The translations under genes and the position numbers were made by a program. From positions 1-60,122 of the forward strand of contig JAUNGK010000005.1 in assembly GCA_030524555.1 (NCBI GenBank): a DNA stretch of 60,122 bases, given 5' to 3'. Position 1 is the first letter of the stretch. Each line of letters begins with the position of its first letter. This document shows positions 52,809-60,122 of the stretch, in pieces. The DNA is from Bacillota bacterium. GTDB lineage: Bacteria; Bacillota; Clostridia; Lachnospirales; Lachnospiraceae. The notes beneath the pieces are model-generated. The model had not been told where the DNA came from and did not search any database. It saw only the letters and a list, made by a program, of their open reading frames with translations.

Positions 52809-53560
52809 TCTTTTCCCTTTCGGTATTCTGTGGTAAAGGCCGGATCATACAGCTTAGATTTCTCATAATCACCGGAAAGCACCTTCCCCACTACAATCAG
52901 CGCCGTCTTTTGTATATCCGCCTGCCTCATGGCTTCGGGAAGCTCTCCTAAAGTGGTTCTAAGAATCCTTTCATCCGGCCAGGTAGCCTTGTACACCACC
53001 GCCACCGGCGTATCCGGCCCATATCCGCCTGCCGTCAGATCTTCCTGAACCTTTTTTGCCAAAGCAGATGACAAAAACAAAACCATGGTAGCACCGTGAG
53101 ACGCCAGCTCCTTAAGGGACTCTCCTTCCGGCACCGGAGTTCTTCCCTCTGCTCTTGTAATAATAACACTCTGAGATACCCGGGGCAAAGTATACTCAAT
53201 CTGAAGAGATGCCGCCGCTCCAAAAAGGGAGCTGACGCCGGGACAGATATCATAATCTATTCCCCGCTCTGCAAGTCCGTCCATCTGCTCCTTAATCGCA
53301 CCGTAAATTGCAGGGTCTCCTGTATGCAGACGAACGGTGGTAAATCCCTTCCTTTCCCCATCCTCCATCACATGAAGCACTTCCTCAAGGGTCATGGTCG
53401 CACTGTTATAAATAGCGCAGCCCTCCTTTGCCCACTTTAAAAGCGCCGGATTAACCAAAGAACCTGCATAAATAATCACGTCCGCCTGTTCCAGATACTG
53501 CTTTCCCCTAAGCGTAATCAAATCCTCTGCTCCGGGACCTGCCCCCACAAAATGAACCAT
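52805..53560 (-). CDS. cbiF: Cobalt-precorrin-4 C11-methyltransferase
   Basis: A 251-residue SAM-dependent methylase. The pattern VHFVGAGPGAEDLITLRG, ADVIIYAGSLVNPALL, TVRLHTGDPAIYGAIKEQMDGL and YDICPGVSSLFGAAASLQIEYTLP is diagnostic of CbiF/CobM. It methylates C11 before CbiG acts. The start overlaps the last base of the upstream fusion gene's stop region, and the stop overlaps the cbiG start, so cbiF and cbiG are coupled. Confidence 0.96.
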   Translation of the reverse strand: MVHFVGAGPGAEDLITLRGKQYLEQADVIIYAGSLVNPALLKWAKEGCAIYNSATMTLEEVLHVMEDGERKGFTTVRLHTGDPAIYGAIKEQMDGLAERGIDYDICPGVSSLFGAAASLQIEYTLPRVSQSVIITRAEGRTPVPEGESLKELASHGATMVLFLSSALAKKVQEDLTAGGYGPDTPVAVVYKATWPDERILRTTLGELPEAMRQADIQKTALIVVGKVLSGDYEKSKLYDPAFTTEYRKGKD

Positions 53561-55521
53561 CAGATTGCCTCCTTCATCGCCTCAAGCACTGCCTGTGCGT
53601 CCTGCGTTTGTCCTAAAAATCCATATTTTTCTGAAAACAGTATAACCCCAAACCGGAGCCTGTTTCCAGCCCTGCGGCTCATATGCTCCTGAATTTTATC
53701 GCAAAGGCTTTCCATTACCGCATCCTTAAGTCCCCACATCTCCAGTTTGCCCAGCATTTCCTCGGTGGTAATGCAGTTCATAAGCTCTCTTGCCATTTCA
53801 CCGGTTCCTCCCTGCAAAACTGCATGCACCGCCATAATTTCACCTCTGCCGTCCGCAGTCTTTGAATGGGTATTCATAATACCTGCGGCAAGCTTAACCA
53901 GCTTCCCGATATTACCCACCAGAAGAAAATCCTCCATCCCGTAGGAAATCGCAAGATCAAGAGTTTCTCCGATATAATTACTGCATTTGATGCTTTGACA
54001 TAGATTAAGCTTTAAATAGTTTGACACATATCCCTGCCCATAATTTCCCGGCGTTATGAGAAGACTTTTCACTCCTTGCGCCTTTAACTGGCGTATCTGC
54101 GCCTCAATGGTATCTACAATGGCCTTTTCGCTCATAGGCTCCAAGATGCCGCTGGTTCCCAGAACGGAAATCCCCCCTTCAATTCCCAACACCGGATTAA
54201 AGGTTCTTTCCGCCAATTTCCTTCCCTCCGGTATTCTTACGGTGATTAAAAGCTTTCCTCTATACTCATACGCCTTACAGATTTCTCCCACTGCCTCAAA
54301 AATCATCTGCCTTGGAACCGTGTTGATGGCGGCCTGACCGATCTGCTGCTCCAGTCCCTGTCTGGTGATCCGTCCAATGCCCTCTCCTCCGTCCAGCCAA
54401 AGCCCCGGATATTCCTGATCTGCAAAGGCAGATTGGGACACCTCCGCATCATCCGAAAGCTTTTCCACACTGACATAAATCTCTGCATGGTTTGTCACAT
54501 CAGGATCGTCCCCGCTGTCCTTAATGACTATACATTCACACCTGTCACAGAAACTTTCGGATATCTTTACCGGAACAGTTACGGTAACGCCTTTTGGGGT
54601 GTGTATTTTAACGCCCTCCTGACTGACTCCCGCAATTAAAAGCGCTGCCGCCCCCTTCGCCGCAGCGGCGGCACAGGTGCCCGTAGTAATTCCGCAGCGC
54701 AGCTGCTTTTGATTTTTCATCCTGTACTGTACTTCGCCGGCGGTAAAGTAACCCAGCGAATTGGCGTAATCAAGAAGCTTTCCTTCTACATGAAATAAAT
54801 TGCAGACATAATCCCCCGCAAAAATCTCTTCCGGCGTTCCAAACCGCTCCACGCCCCCTTCTCCAATGCAAAGCACCTTGTCCGAAATCTTCTGTGCAAG
54901 GTCCAGTTCATGCAGGGACATAATCACCGACAGCTTCTTTTGGGCCGTCATCTCCTGCAGAGCCTTAAGAAATTCCAACTGATATCTGATATCTAAATAA
55001 GAGGTGGGTTCGTCCAACAGAATAATTTCCGGCTCCTGACAGATCGCCCTTGCCAGCATGATGCGCTGCCGCTGGCCGTCGCTTACCTGTCCGAACTGGC
55101 GATCCTTAAGCTCCGAAATGTGAACCAACTCCATGGCCTCTTTCACAACCTGCCTGTCCTCCTCTGACAACAAACCGAAATGCCCTGTATAAGGATAACG
55201 CCCGGTTGCCACCACGTCCTCACAGGTCATCAACTCCCCATGCACCTTATCCGTAAAAACCACAGCCATCCTTTGGGACAATTCCGCCCCACTGTATCCG
55301 GCCAGCTCCTTTCCATCCAAAAAGGCAGTTCCCGCCACAAGGGAAAGCTGTCTGGCTATGCTCTTTAAAATGGTGGATTTCCCTGCTCCGTTGGGTCCGA
55401 TTAAGGTCAAAATCTCTCCCTTGTTCAGCCCGAAATCCATGTCACTAATCAGGGGGATATTTTGATATCCCACAGTCATTTTTTGTGTTCGGAAATAATA
55501 ATCAGCCATTTTCCCTCTCAT
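53560..55521 (-). CDS. Fusion of a cobalamin/siderophore-type ABC ATPase with CbiD
   Basis: A 653-residue fusion. Residues about 5-250 are an ABC ATPase of the BtuD/FepC type: Walker A GPNGAGKST, signature VSDGQRQRIMLARA, Walker B IILLDEPTSYLDI and switch His in MSLHEL. Residues about 270-653 are CbiD, the cobalt-precorrin-5B C1-methyltransferase, starting CGITTGTCAAAAAKGAA and continuing through KDSGDDPDVTNHAEI and VLGTSGILEPMSEKA. The ATPase should serve the BtuC permease just upstream, while CbiD is a cytosolic ring methylase. No stop or frameshift lies between the halves. An ATG at 55509 (MADYYFRT) is an alternative start. Confidence 0.94.
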   Translation of the reverse strand: MRGKMADYYFRTQKMTVGYQNIPLISDMDFGLNKGEILTLIGPNGAGKSTILKSIARQLSLVAGTAFLDGKELAGYSGAELSQRMAVVFTDKVHGELMTCEDVVATGRYPYTGHFGLLSEEDRQVVKEAMELVHISELKDRQFGQVSDGQRQRIMLARAICQEPEIILLDEPTSYLDIRYQLEFLKALQEMTAQKKLSVIMSLHELDLAQKISDKVLCIGEGGVERFGTPEEIFAGDYVCNLFHVEGKLLDYANSLGYFTAGEVQYRMKNQKQLRCGITTGTCAAAAAKGAAALLIAGVSQEGVKIHTPKGVTVTVPVKISESFCDRCECIVIKDSGDDPDVTNHAEIYVSVEKLSDDAEVSQSAFADQEYPGLWLDGGEGIGRITRQGLEQQIGQAAINTVPRQMIFEAVGEICKAYEYRGKLLITVRIPEGRKLAERTFNPVLGIEGGISVLGTSGILEPMSEKAIVDTIEAQIRQLKAQGVKSLLITPGNYGQGYVSNYLKLNLCQSIKCSNYIGETLDLAISYGMEDFLLVGNIGKLVKLAAGIMNTHSKTADGRGEIMAVHAVLQGGTGEMARELMNCITTEEMLGKLEMWGLKDAVMESLCDKIQEHMSRRAGNRLRFGVILFSEKYGFLGQTQDAQAVLEAMKEAI

Positions 55522-55530
55522 TCTGCCGCT

Positions 55531-56646
55531 TTATCGGCTCTCCTTCTGCCTGCGCAGCATAATTACAATCACAATGGGCGCTCCGAATACCGCCGTCACC
55601 GTACTGATACTAAGCTCCGTAGGGGCAAACAGCGTTCTGGCAAGAAGATCACAAAAAAGACAGAAAGCACCCCCGCCAAGAAAGCAGGCAGGTATCATCA
55701 AAATAGGCTTTGCGGTCTTAAGCAGCTGCTTTACCAAATGGGGAACCGCAATCCCCACAAAGGAAACAGGCCCCGCAAAAGCAGTGATACAGGCTGCAAG
55801 AATACTGGAAAGCAGCACAATAGCAATGCGCAAAAGCTTAATATTGACTCCCATGTTATGAGCATATGCCTCACCCAGCTGATAAGCTGAAAGGGGCTTT
55901 GCCATCAGAAATACCGCTGCCGATGCAGCAAACACCACAATCGTCATGGTACTTACATTTCCCCAGGTTATCCCCGAAAAGCTCCCCTTAGACCAGTTAT
56001 GAAGATTGACAATATCCGCATCCTCCGCAAAGGTTACCACAAAATCCGTAACCGCCGAGCAGATATATCCGATCATTACTCCGCTTACAATCAGCATGGA
56101 CATCCGGTCCATCTTCCTTGCCATAAGAAGCACAAAGCCCATGGAAAGAAAAGCCCCTACAAAGGCCGCCAAAATAAGCGTAAAAGAATTAAGAGCAGCC
56201 GCCTGCCCGATTGAAAACACCATAACTAGCGCTACCACCAGCTTAGAGCCGGAGGATATGCCCAGCACAAAGGGACCTGCTATGGGATTATGAAAAAAGG
56301 TTTGAAGGAGATATCCACAAAGCGCCAGCGCTCCGCCAAGCACTGCCGCCGCCAGAGCTCTGGGCATGCGGATTTCACGTATAATGGTTCGTGCGGTTTC
56401 TCCCACCTCCCCGCCGCCAAAGCTTCCTATAATATCGGAAATGCTGACAGCTACGCTTCCGATGCAGATATTCAGCACAAGTAACACTGTCAGCAATACC
56501 GCCAATATAATAAAAGCAGCAAGGTATCTTATTCCAGGCGGTACAGATACTGCATGTTCTCTTCTTCTCCCATTAACATCAGATGAATGTCGCTGATCAT
56601 CCTTCCGATGGACATGGATTCCTGATACAGATTTTTTGTGGTACAA
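55531..56646 (-). CDS. FecCD/BtuC family ABC permease
   Basis: About 371 residues with roughly ten transmembrane helices of the BtuC/FecCD type (IREIRMPRALAAAVLGGALALCGYLLQ, NPIAGPFVLGISSGSKLVV, TAFAGPVSFVGIAVPHLVK). It imports a corrinoid or metal chelate with the preceding binding protein and the fused ATPase. The start is unusual: no ATG, GTG or other TTG occurs between 56646 and the first membrane helix. The TTG at 56646 has AAAGGAG 7 bases upstream but lies 118 bases inside the upstream gene in another frame. If correct, this is a long overlap; a non-standard start is the alternative. Confidence 0.88.
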   Translation of the reverse strand: MYHKKSVSGIHVHRKDDQRHSSDVNGRRREHAVSVPPGIRYLAAFIILAVLLTVLLVLNICIGSVAVSISDIIGSFGGGEVGETARTIIREIRMPRALAAAVLGGALALCGYLLQTFFHNPIAGPFVLGISSGSKLVVALVMVFSIGQAAALNSFTLILAAFVGAFLSMGFVLLMARKMDRMSMLIVSGVMIGYICSAVTDFVVTFAEDADIVNLHNWSKGSFSGITWGNVSTMTIVVFAASAAVFLMAKPLSAYQLGEAYAHNMGVNIKLLRIAIVLLSSILAACITAFAGPVSFVGIAVPHLVKQLLKTAKPILMIPACFLGGGAFCLFCDLLARTLFAPTELSISTVTAVFGAPIVIVIMLRRQKESR

Positions 56647-57665
56647 AAGACCTCTCCTTTCTGTACGGCATTAAAATCCTTAAGCAGACTGCTTTTTGCA
56701 AGAAGCTTCTCCAGGCTTTCCACCTCTCCGTCTATGCTGCTGTTGTAAATTAAATAGTCAGCTTCCCTGGCAGAAGCATAAAACTCCTCCATCTGCATGG
56801 TCATGGATGTGGAATGACTGTCATCACTGCCTAAATCATCAAAAATATATCTGCCGCCTGCAAGCTCAATCATCTTCGGTATATAATCGGAGGTCTTGCG
56901 GACATTTACGGAACCATTGGCAGTAATATAAAAGAAAGCAACCGTCTTTTCCTCCCGGTCACTGCTTACCGCCTCCGCAATTTCCAGTTCCTGCTGCCGG
57001 AAGATTTCAAGAGCCTCCTCTTCCTTCCCCAAAAGGGCTCCATACAGCCTTATCCACTCTACCCGTCCCATAGGGTGGGTCTCATAGCTGGAATGATCCA
57101 CCAGCACCGGTATTCCAAAGGACTGCAGCTTTTCCTTGACCTCCGGCGCATGGGTAATCATGGTATTTTCAAGGGCAAGTCTGCAGCCCTGCTCCAAAAT
57201 CAGCTCATAATCAGGCGCACTGTATTTTCCCGCATAAAGGATTTCCCCCTGTTCCATAGCGCTTTTGGCTTCTTCAATGTACCATCCGTCCGCATTTGTT
57301 CCGGAAAGCCGCACCGCCAAAACCTCATCCAGTGCCCGAAACATATCCATCACGGCAGACGCCACCAAATAAACCTTGTCAAGGGGCCTTTCAATAATTA
57401 CGATATCCTGATCCAACTGTTCCGGGACCTTAGCTCCTTCCGGAACAACCAAAAAACGACTGCCATCTGATATGGATATCAGTGTATAGTCGTCGTAATA
57501 ATCCAGGGCAAACTCCCTGGCATATTGAAGCTCCTCCCTGCCACCATAAGTAAGCTCCGGGCTGATATCCTCATCCACCTTTAAGACATCTGTGTTTTCC
57601 CCTGATAATCCACAGGATGTCAAAAACACAAGACAAACAAGCATGACTATAATTTTTTTTCTCAT
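56529..57665 (-). CDS. BtuF/FecB-type substrate-binding lipoprotein
   Basis: About 378 residues. The signal peptide MRKKIIVMLVCLVFLTSC puts the lipidated Cys at position 18. The mature part is a periplasmic-binding-protein (BtuF/TroA fold) domain with a long central helix, containing VYLVASAVMDMFRALDEVLAV, GIPVLVDHSSYETHPMGRVEWIRLYGALLGKEEEALEIF and YIPKMIELAGGRYIFDDLG. This family binds corrinoids, haem or iron chelates; the riboswitch and neighbours favour a corrinoid or tetrapyrrole. Its ATG overlaps the upstream stop as ATGA. The C-terminal end overlaps the proposed start of the permease gene. Confidence 0.92.
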   Translation of the reverse strand: MRKKIIVMLVCLVFLTSCGLSGENTDVLKVDEDISPELTYGGREELQYAREFALDYYDDYTLISISDGSRFLVVPEGAKVPEQLDQDIVIIERPLDKVYLVASAVMDMFRALDEVLAVRLSGTNADGWYIEEAKSAMEQGEILYAGKYSAPDYELILEQGCRLALENTMITHAPEVKEKLQSFGIPVLVDHSSYETHPMGRVEWIRLYGALLGKEEEALEIFRQQELEIAEAVSSDREEKTVAFFYITANGSVNVRKTSDYIPKMIELAGGRYIFDDLGSDDSHSTSMTMQMEEFYASAREADYLIYNSSIDGEVESLEKLLAKSSLLKDFNAVQKGEVFCTTKNLYQESMSIGRMISDIHLMLMGEEENMQYLYRLE

Positions 57666-58666
57666 TTTGCAGCTTTCCTTCTTTTTACCACGATTCCACA
57701 AATCACCGCCCCTGTCAATATCACAAGGAGCAAAAGCAGTGAAATCCACATAAAAATATTGCCGTTATCCTTTTTTACGGTATCCATATGGAAGGTCAGC
57801 ATATATTCAATTTCATGAGGAGTACTCATAGCCAATGTATCTGCCGTTACCGGCATCGGACTGTCAAATACCATCACTGGAATTTCAAAAACAGAATTTC
57901 CTTCGGTGTTGACAGGCAGATATTTCTTTCCACTTACCAGCATATAATCATAATTAGAGCTGCTCCAGGTAATCTGTGCCGTTGCCAGTCCCTTTGTTAC
58001 CGTCATCCTGGCAGGGGACTGAATAGAAGCTTTACCGGTACCGCCCTCTAAATCAACTGCAATCTCATACTCGCCGTCCTCTAAGGAAACCGTCTCCTGC
58101 TCATAAATCGGAAGTGTAATTAAAAGCGCCTCTTTGGGAAGGGAGCTTGCCTTAAATAAAATTTGATGGTCATACCACTTTTCCTTCTTCTTGCTAAAGC
58201 TTGTGCATTCCAGCTCCATATCAAGGGCTTCTACAGGAATTTCATAAGTGTATGCGCCGTCCTTATCCTCCACATAAACAGCATAATCGGATTCTTTGGC
58301 TGCAACGGCCTCCTGCCCGGTTCCCATAAACAGCTTCAGATATCCTTTGCCCCCCAAAGTAATTACTGCACTCATCTTTCCATCGGCTACAGTCAACTCT
58401 GCCTCTACAATACGGAACATGGAGGAGCTTGATTCTACTTCTACCTGATAAATACCGTCTGCAATATCACTGCCATAAACCGGGATCATCCCCTCGGTTC
58501 CCACCTCTACGGCAGGCGCTTTTTCGTCCTCACCAGCTATCATATCCGACAATGTCTGCCCTTCGCTTTCCTCCTCCGCAGCCTGAATATTTACCGGCGC
58601 AGCAAAAACGCCGGTAAATAAGGCCCATAACAGAAAAGCAATGCAAAATATATTTTTTCTTTTCAC
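57662..58666 (-). CDS. Membrane-anchored protein with two NEAT-like repeats
   Basis: About 334 residues. A signal peptide (to about 28, ending VFAAPVNIQA-A) is followed by an acidic linker, two similar beta-rich repeats beginning DGIYQVEVESSSSMFRIVEA (about 70-170) and DGEYEIAVDLEGGTGKASIQ (about 195-290), a C-terminal transmembrane helix (about 305-327) and a KRRKAAK tail. The second repeat has SPARMTVTKG and WSSSNYDYMLVSGKKYLPV, the pattern of NEAT-like or iron-transport-associated domains in Clostridia, some of which bind haem. The start is GTG at 58666 with GGAG 7 bases upstream. It lies between the surface CbiK and the BtuF-type binding protein, so a tetrapyrrole- or corrinoid-binding surface role is inferred. 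Confidence 0.82.
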   Translation of the reverse strand: MKRKNIFCIAFLLWALFTGVFAAPVNIQAAEEESEGQTLSDMIAGEDEKAPAVEVGTEGMIPVYGSDIADGIYQVEVESSSSMFRIVEAELTVADGKMSAVITLGGKGYLKLFMGTGQEAVAAKESDYAVYVEDKDGAYTYEIPVEALDMELECTSFSKKKEKWYDHQILFKASSLPKEALLITLPIYEQETVSLEDGEYEIAVDLEGGTGKASIQSPARMTVTKGLATAQITWSSSNYDYMLVSGKKYLPVNTEGNSVFEIPVMVFDSPMPVTADTLAMSTPHEIEYMLTFHMDTVKKDNGNIFMWISLLLLLVILTGAVICGIVVKRRKAAK

Positions 58667-58700
58667 GTTATTTCTCCAAAATATCATCTTAATATTTGCT

Positions 58701-59576
58701 TTAGTTTCCTAAGCTGTCAATAGCTTCCTTTGTATGTGCCACATAAACCTCTTGAATGGCAGAAATCTGTCCAAGACCTTCTAAGAGGCATTCTACCTCA
58801 TAGCCTTCCTTCTCAAAGCTGGTTTTCCAGGAATCATCCTCATCTCCTGCCATATCATTATTGGCATGATCTCCTGCTACTACCATAAGAGGCTCTAAAA
58901 CTACCTTTTGGTAGCTTCCATTCGCATTTACCGCTGCAATTACATCATCCAAAGAAGGCTCATCTTCCACCGTACCTACATAATAATTCGCATATCCGGC
59001 CTGGGTAAGCTTTTCCTGCATCTTGCCATATATAGTATTGGAATCTGCTTCCGTACCATGACCCATAAAGCAGATTGCCGTTTCTCCGTCATCATAGGAA
59101 GCGGTATGTTCTGTAATTGCTTTCACCACCTGATCAAAATCCTCATCATCGCTCAAAAGCGGCTGACCCAATACCACCTTGTCAAATTTGGGCTCATACT
59201 CAGCCAGAGCATTTGCAAGATCCGTGTACTCATATCCATCCATCAGATGGGTAGGCTGAACCACAAGTGTTTTTACTCCATCCGCTACTGCCCTGTCAAG
59301 CGCCTCCTCCACGTTATCAATCTCAAGACCATCACGCTCTTTCAACTTATCAATAATAATCTGGCTGGTAAAAGCTCTTCTGACCTCATAGTCGGGAAAT
59401 GCCTTTGTAATTGCATTTTCAATTGCGCCAATCGTTGCATCCCTGCTGTCATTATAGCTGGTACCAAAGCTTACAACCAAAATCACCTTTTTACCTTCAT
59501 CCTTTTTGCCACAGCCTGCAAGCAAAAGAGCTCCCAGCATCAGCATTGTCATTAATGTTACCATTTTCTTTTTCAT
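58701..59576 (-). CDS. cbiK: Lipoprotein form of the anaerobic cobaltochelatase CbiK
   Basis: A 291-residue class-II chelatase that inserts Co(II) into sirohydrochlorin (precorrin-2 oxidised form) in the anaerobic pathway. The chelatase fold starts VILVVSFGTSYNDSRDATIGAIE; His in VVQPTHLMDGYEY and His in VVAGDHANNDMAGDEDDSW match metal-binding positions of CbiK. It differs from cytosolic CbiK in having a signal peptide MKKKMVTLMTMLMLGALLLA followed by G-C22, a clear lipobox, so it should be anchored on the outer face of the membrane. A periplasmic CbiK is known in Desulfovibrio. ATG at 59576 has GGAGG 5 bases upstream; upstream in-frame codons run into the terminator. First gene of the operon after the riboswitch. 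Confidence 0.94.
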   Translation of the reverse strand: MKKKMVTLMTMLMLGALLLAGCGKKDEGKKVILVVSFGTSYNDSRDATIGAIENAITKAFPDYEVRRAFTSQIIIDKLKERDGLEIDNVEEALDRAVADGVKTLVVQPTHLMDGYEYTDLANALAEYEPKFDKVVLGQPLLSDDEDFDQVVKAITEHTASYDDGETAICFMGHGTEADSNTIYGKMQEKLTQAGYANYYVGTVEDEPSLDDVIAAVNANGSYQKVVLEPLMVVAGDHANNDMAGDEDDSWKTSFEKEGYEVECLLEGLGQISAIQEVYVAHTKEAIDSLGN

Positions 59577-59666
59577 ACGTTCCTCCGTTTTTAATGCCCT
59601 TAGGCTATTTTGAATAAGTACATTAAACTCATTCAGCCGCTTTGGTACACCAAAAACAGAAGATAC

Positions 59667-59705
59667 AAAAAAGCCCTCCTTACCCATAAACGGGCAAAGA
59701 GGGGC
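59667..59705 (-). terminator. Expression-platform terminator of the cobalamin riboswitch
   Basis: On the minus strand GCCCCTCTTTGCCC (59705-59692) pairs with GGGTAAGGAGGGC (59685-59673), followed by TTTTTT. It lies about 75 bases after the B12 box and ahead of cbiK, as expected for transcription attenuation by adenosylcobalamin. Confidence 0.88.
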
Positions 59706-59777
59706 ATTTACTCAGTATCATCTGAATATAAACGTACTCCCAATTACTCGTAGGCTGAAATTTGTCATTTCTGTACA

Positions 59778-59952
59778 ACACTCAGGCAGGTCTCCTGGCT
59801 TATAGATCATTGCTCCGGCCACCTTCCCGGTTTCCCAGTGACATTACGGCCTTTACTCCCTAAATACAGTGACGAGTTCGTACAGGATTCTCACCTGTTT
59901 CCCTTTTCACCAGATCAAGCCTTACAGAAAGCTTATCTGACACCTGATGTTT
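59778..59952 (-). ncRNA. Cobalamin riboswitch
   Basis: The minus strand carries the B12 box AGCCAGGAGACCTGCC at 59800-59785. Ahead of it are the other conserved parts of the aptamer: an initial GGTG (59944-59941), GGTGAAAAGGGAA, GGTGAGAATCC, a GTCACTGTA segment and CACTGGGAAACCGGGAAGG. Order and spacing match the RF00174-type aptamer. Binding of cobalamin should favour the terminator at 59667-59705 and so repress the whole downstream operon. Confidence 0.96.
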
Positions 59953-60122
59953 GCTATTCAATTGTAGATAAACATATCACATTAGCGGCGATTATGCAAC
60001 AAGAGGGAGGAAGTTTCTGTCAAATCCCTAACAGTTCATTCTTCCTGCGCCGTCTCGGGTAGGCAGATGCTTCTTTGATAAAAGCTTAGGACAGTCTTTC
60101 GTATGATTTAAGAGAAACAGGC
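59953..60122. other. Unassigned right-edge region upstream of the riboswitch
   Basis: About 170 bases between the riboswitch and the window edge. It should contain the promoter of the cobalamin operon. On the minus strand a TTGCAT...TATGTT pair with a 17-base spacer and a TTGACA further upstream were seen, but neither gives a convincing promoter. No reading frame in the last about 100 bases could be identified as a known gene. Confidence 0.4.

Noticed and set aside
59838..60062. 74-codon plus-strand reading frame across the riboswitch
   Set aside because: It lies antisense to the conserved cobalamin aptamer and has no ribosome-binding site or protein family.
60023..60122. Minus-strand frames at the right edge that end in basic peptides
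   Set aside because: Each is too short or interrupted by a stop, and none matches a protein I recognise.

Overview
The window looks like a chromosomal segment of an anaerobic gut-type Clostridia, most likely Lachnospiraceae. The basis is Gram-positive Shine-Dalgarno sites, lipobox lipoproteins, a split transketolase, a SpmB-like sporulation protein, a DUF1667 oxidoreductase module, sugar ABC importers without their own ATPase, and the oxygen-independent (cbi) cobalamin pathway. No phage, insertion sequence, CRISPR array, tRNA or rRNA was seen.

Layout. 1-7.5 kb: the start of a sugar-binding-type lipoprotein gene, a divergent AraC regulator, then an operon of two different GH36 alpha-galactosidases and a LacI regulator behind a near-consensus promoter with a tandem operator-like repeat. 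7.5-14.3 kb: a glycerol operon (GlpA-type dehydrogenase with a C-terminal Fe-S motif, a flavoprotein fused to DUF1667, glycerol kinase, a large cNMP-binding-like protein, a Nudix hydrolase). 14.3-22.1 kb: housekeeping genes (lipoprotein, methionine aminopeptidase, Rpe, split transketolase, DUF885 peptidase-like protein, Mrr-like membrane protein, AEC transporter). A short relic resembling the 3' end of a second map gene sits just behind the lipoprotein gene. 22.1-32.7 kb: a galactoside-type utilisation locus of LacI regulator, binding protein, two permeases, a GH35/DUF5597-like enzyme, a beta-helix protein and a split LacL/LacM beta-galactosidase. Three copies of a TGAAA-N4-TTTCA operator lie on the two promoters of this locus. 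All its enzymes lack signal peptides, so import probably precedes hydrolysis. 32.7-39.6 kb: a BlaI/BlaR1-type pair with a 22-bp inverted repeat on its promoter, a TetR / HdeD-like / radical SAM cluster, spmB and an Rpn-type nuclease.

39.8-60.1 kb: an 18-gene, roughly 20-kb cobalamin operon on the minus strand, led by a cobalamin riboswitch with a terminator. It holds cbiK, a surface NEAT-like protein, a BtuF-type binding protein, BtuC, and most corrin-ring and nucleotide-loop genes. Three genes are fusions: ABC ATPase-CbiD, CbiJ-CbiE-CbiT and CbiA-CobT. The cobaltochelatase CbiK carries a lipoprotein signal, so the only cobalt-insertion enzyme seen here appears to sit outside the membrane beside the uptake proteins. 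This is the most unusual arrangement in the window. CbiL, uroporphyrinogen-III methyltransferase and a cobalamin adenosyltransferase are not in the window.
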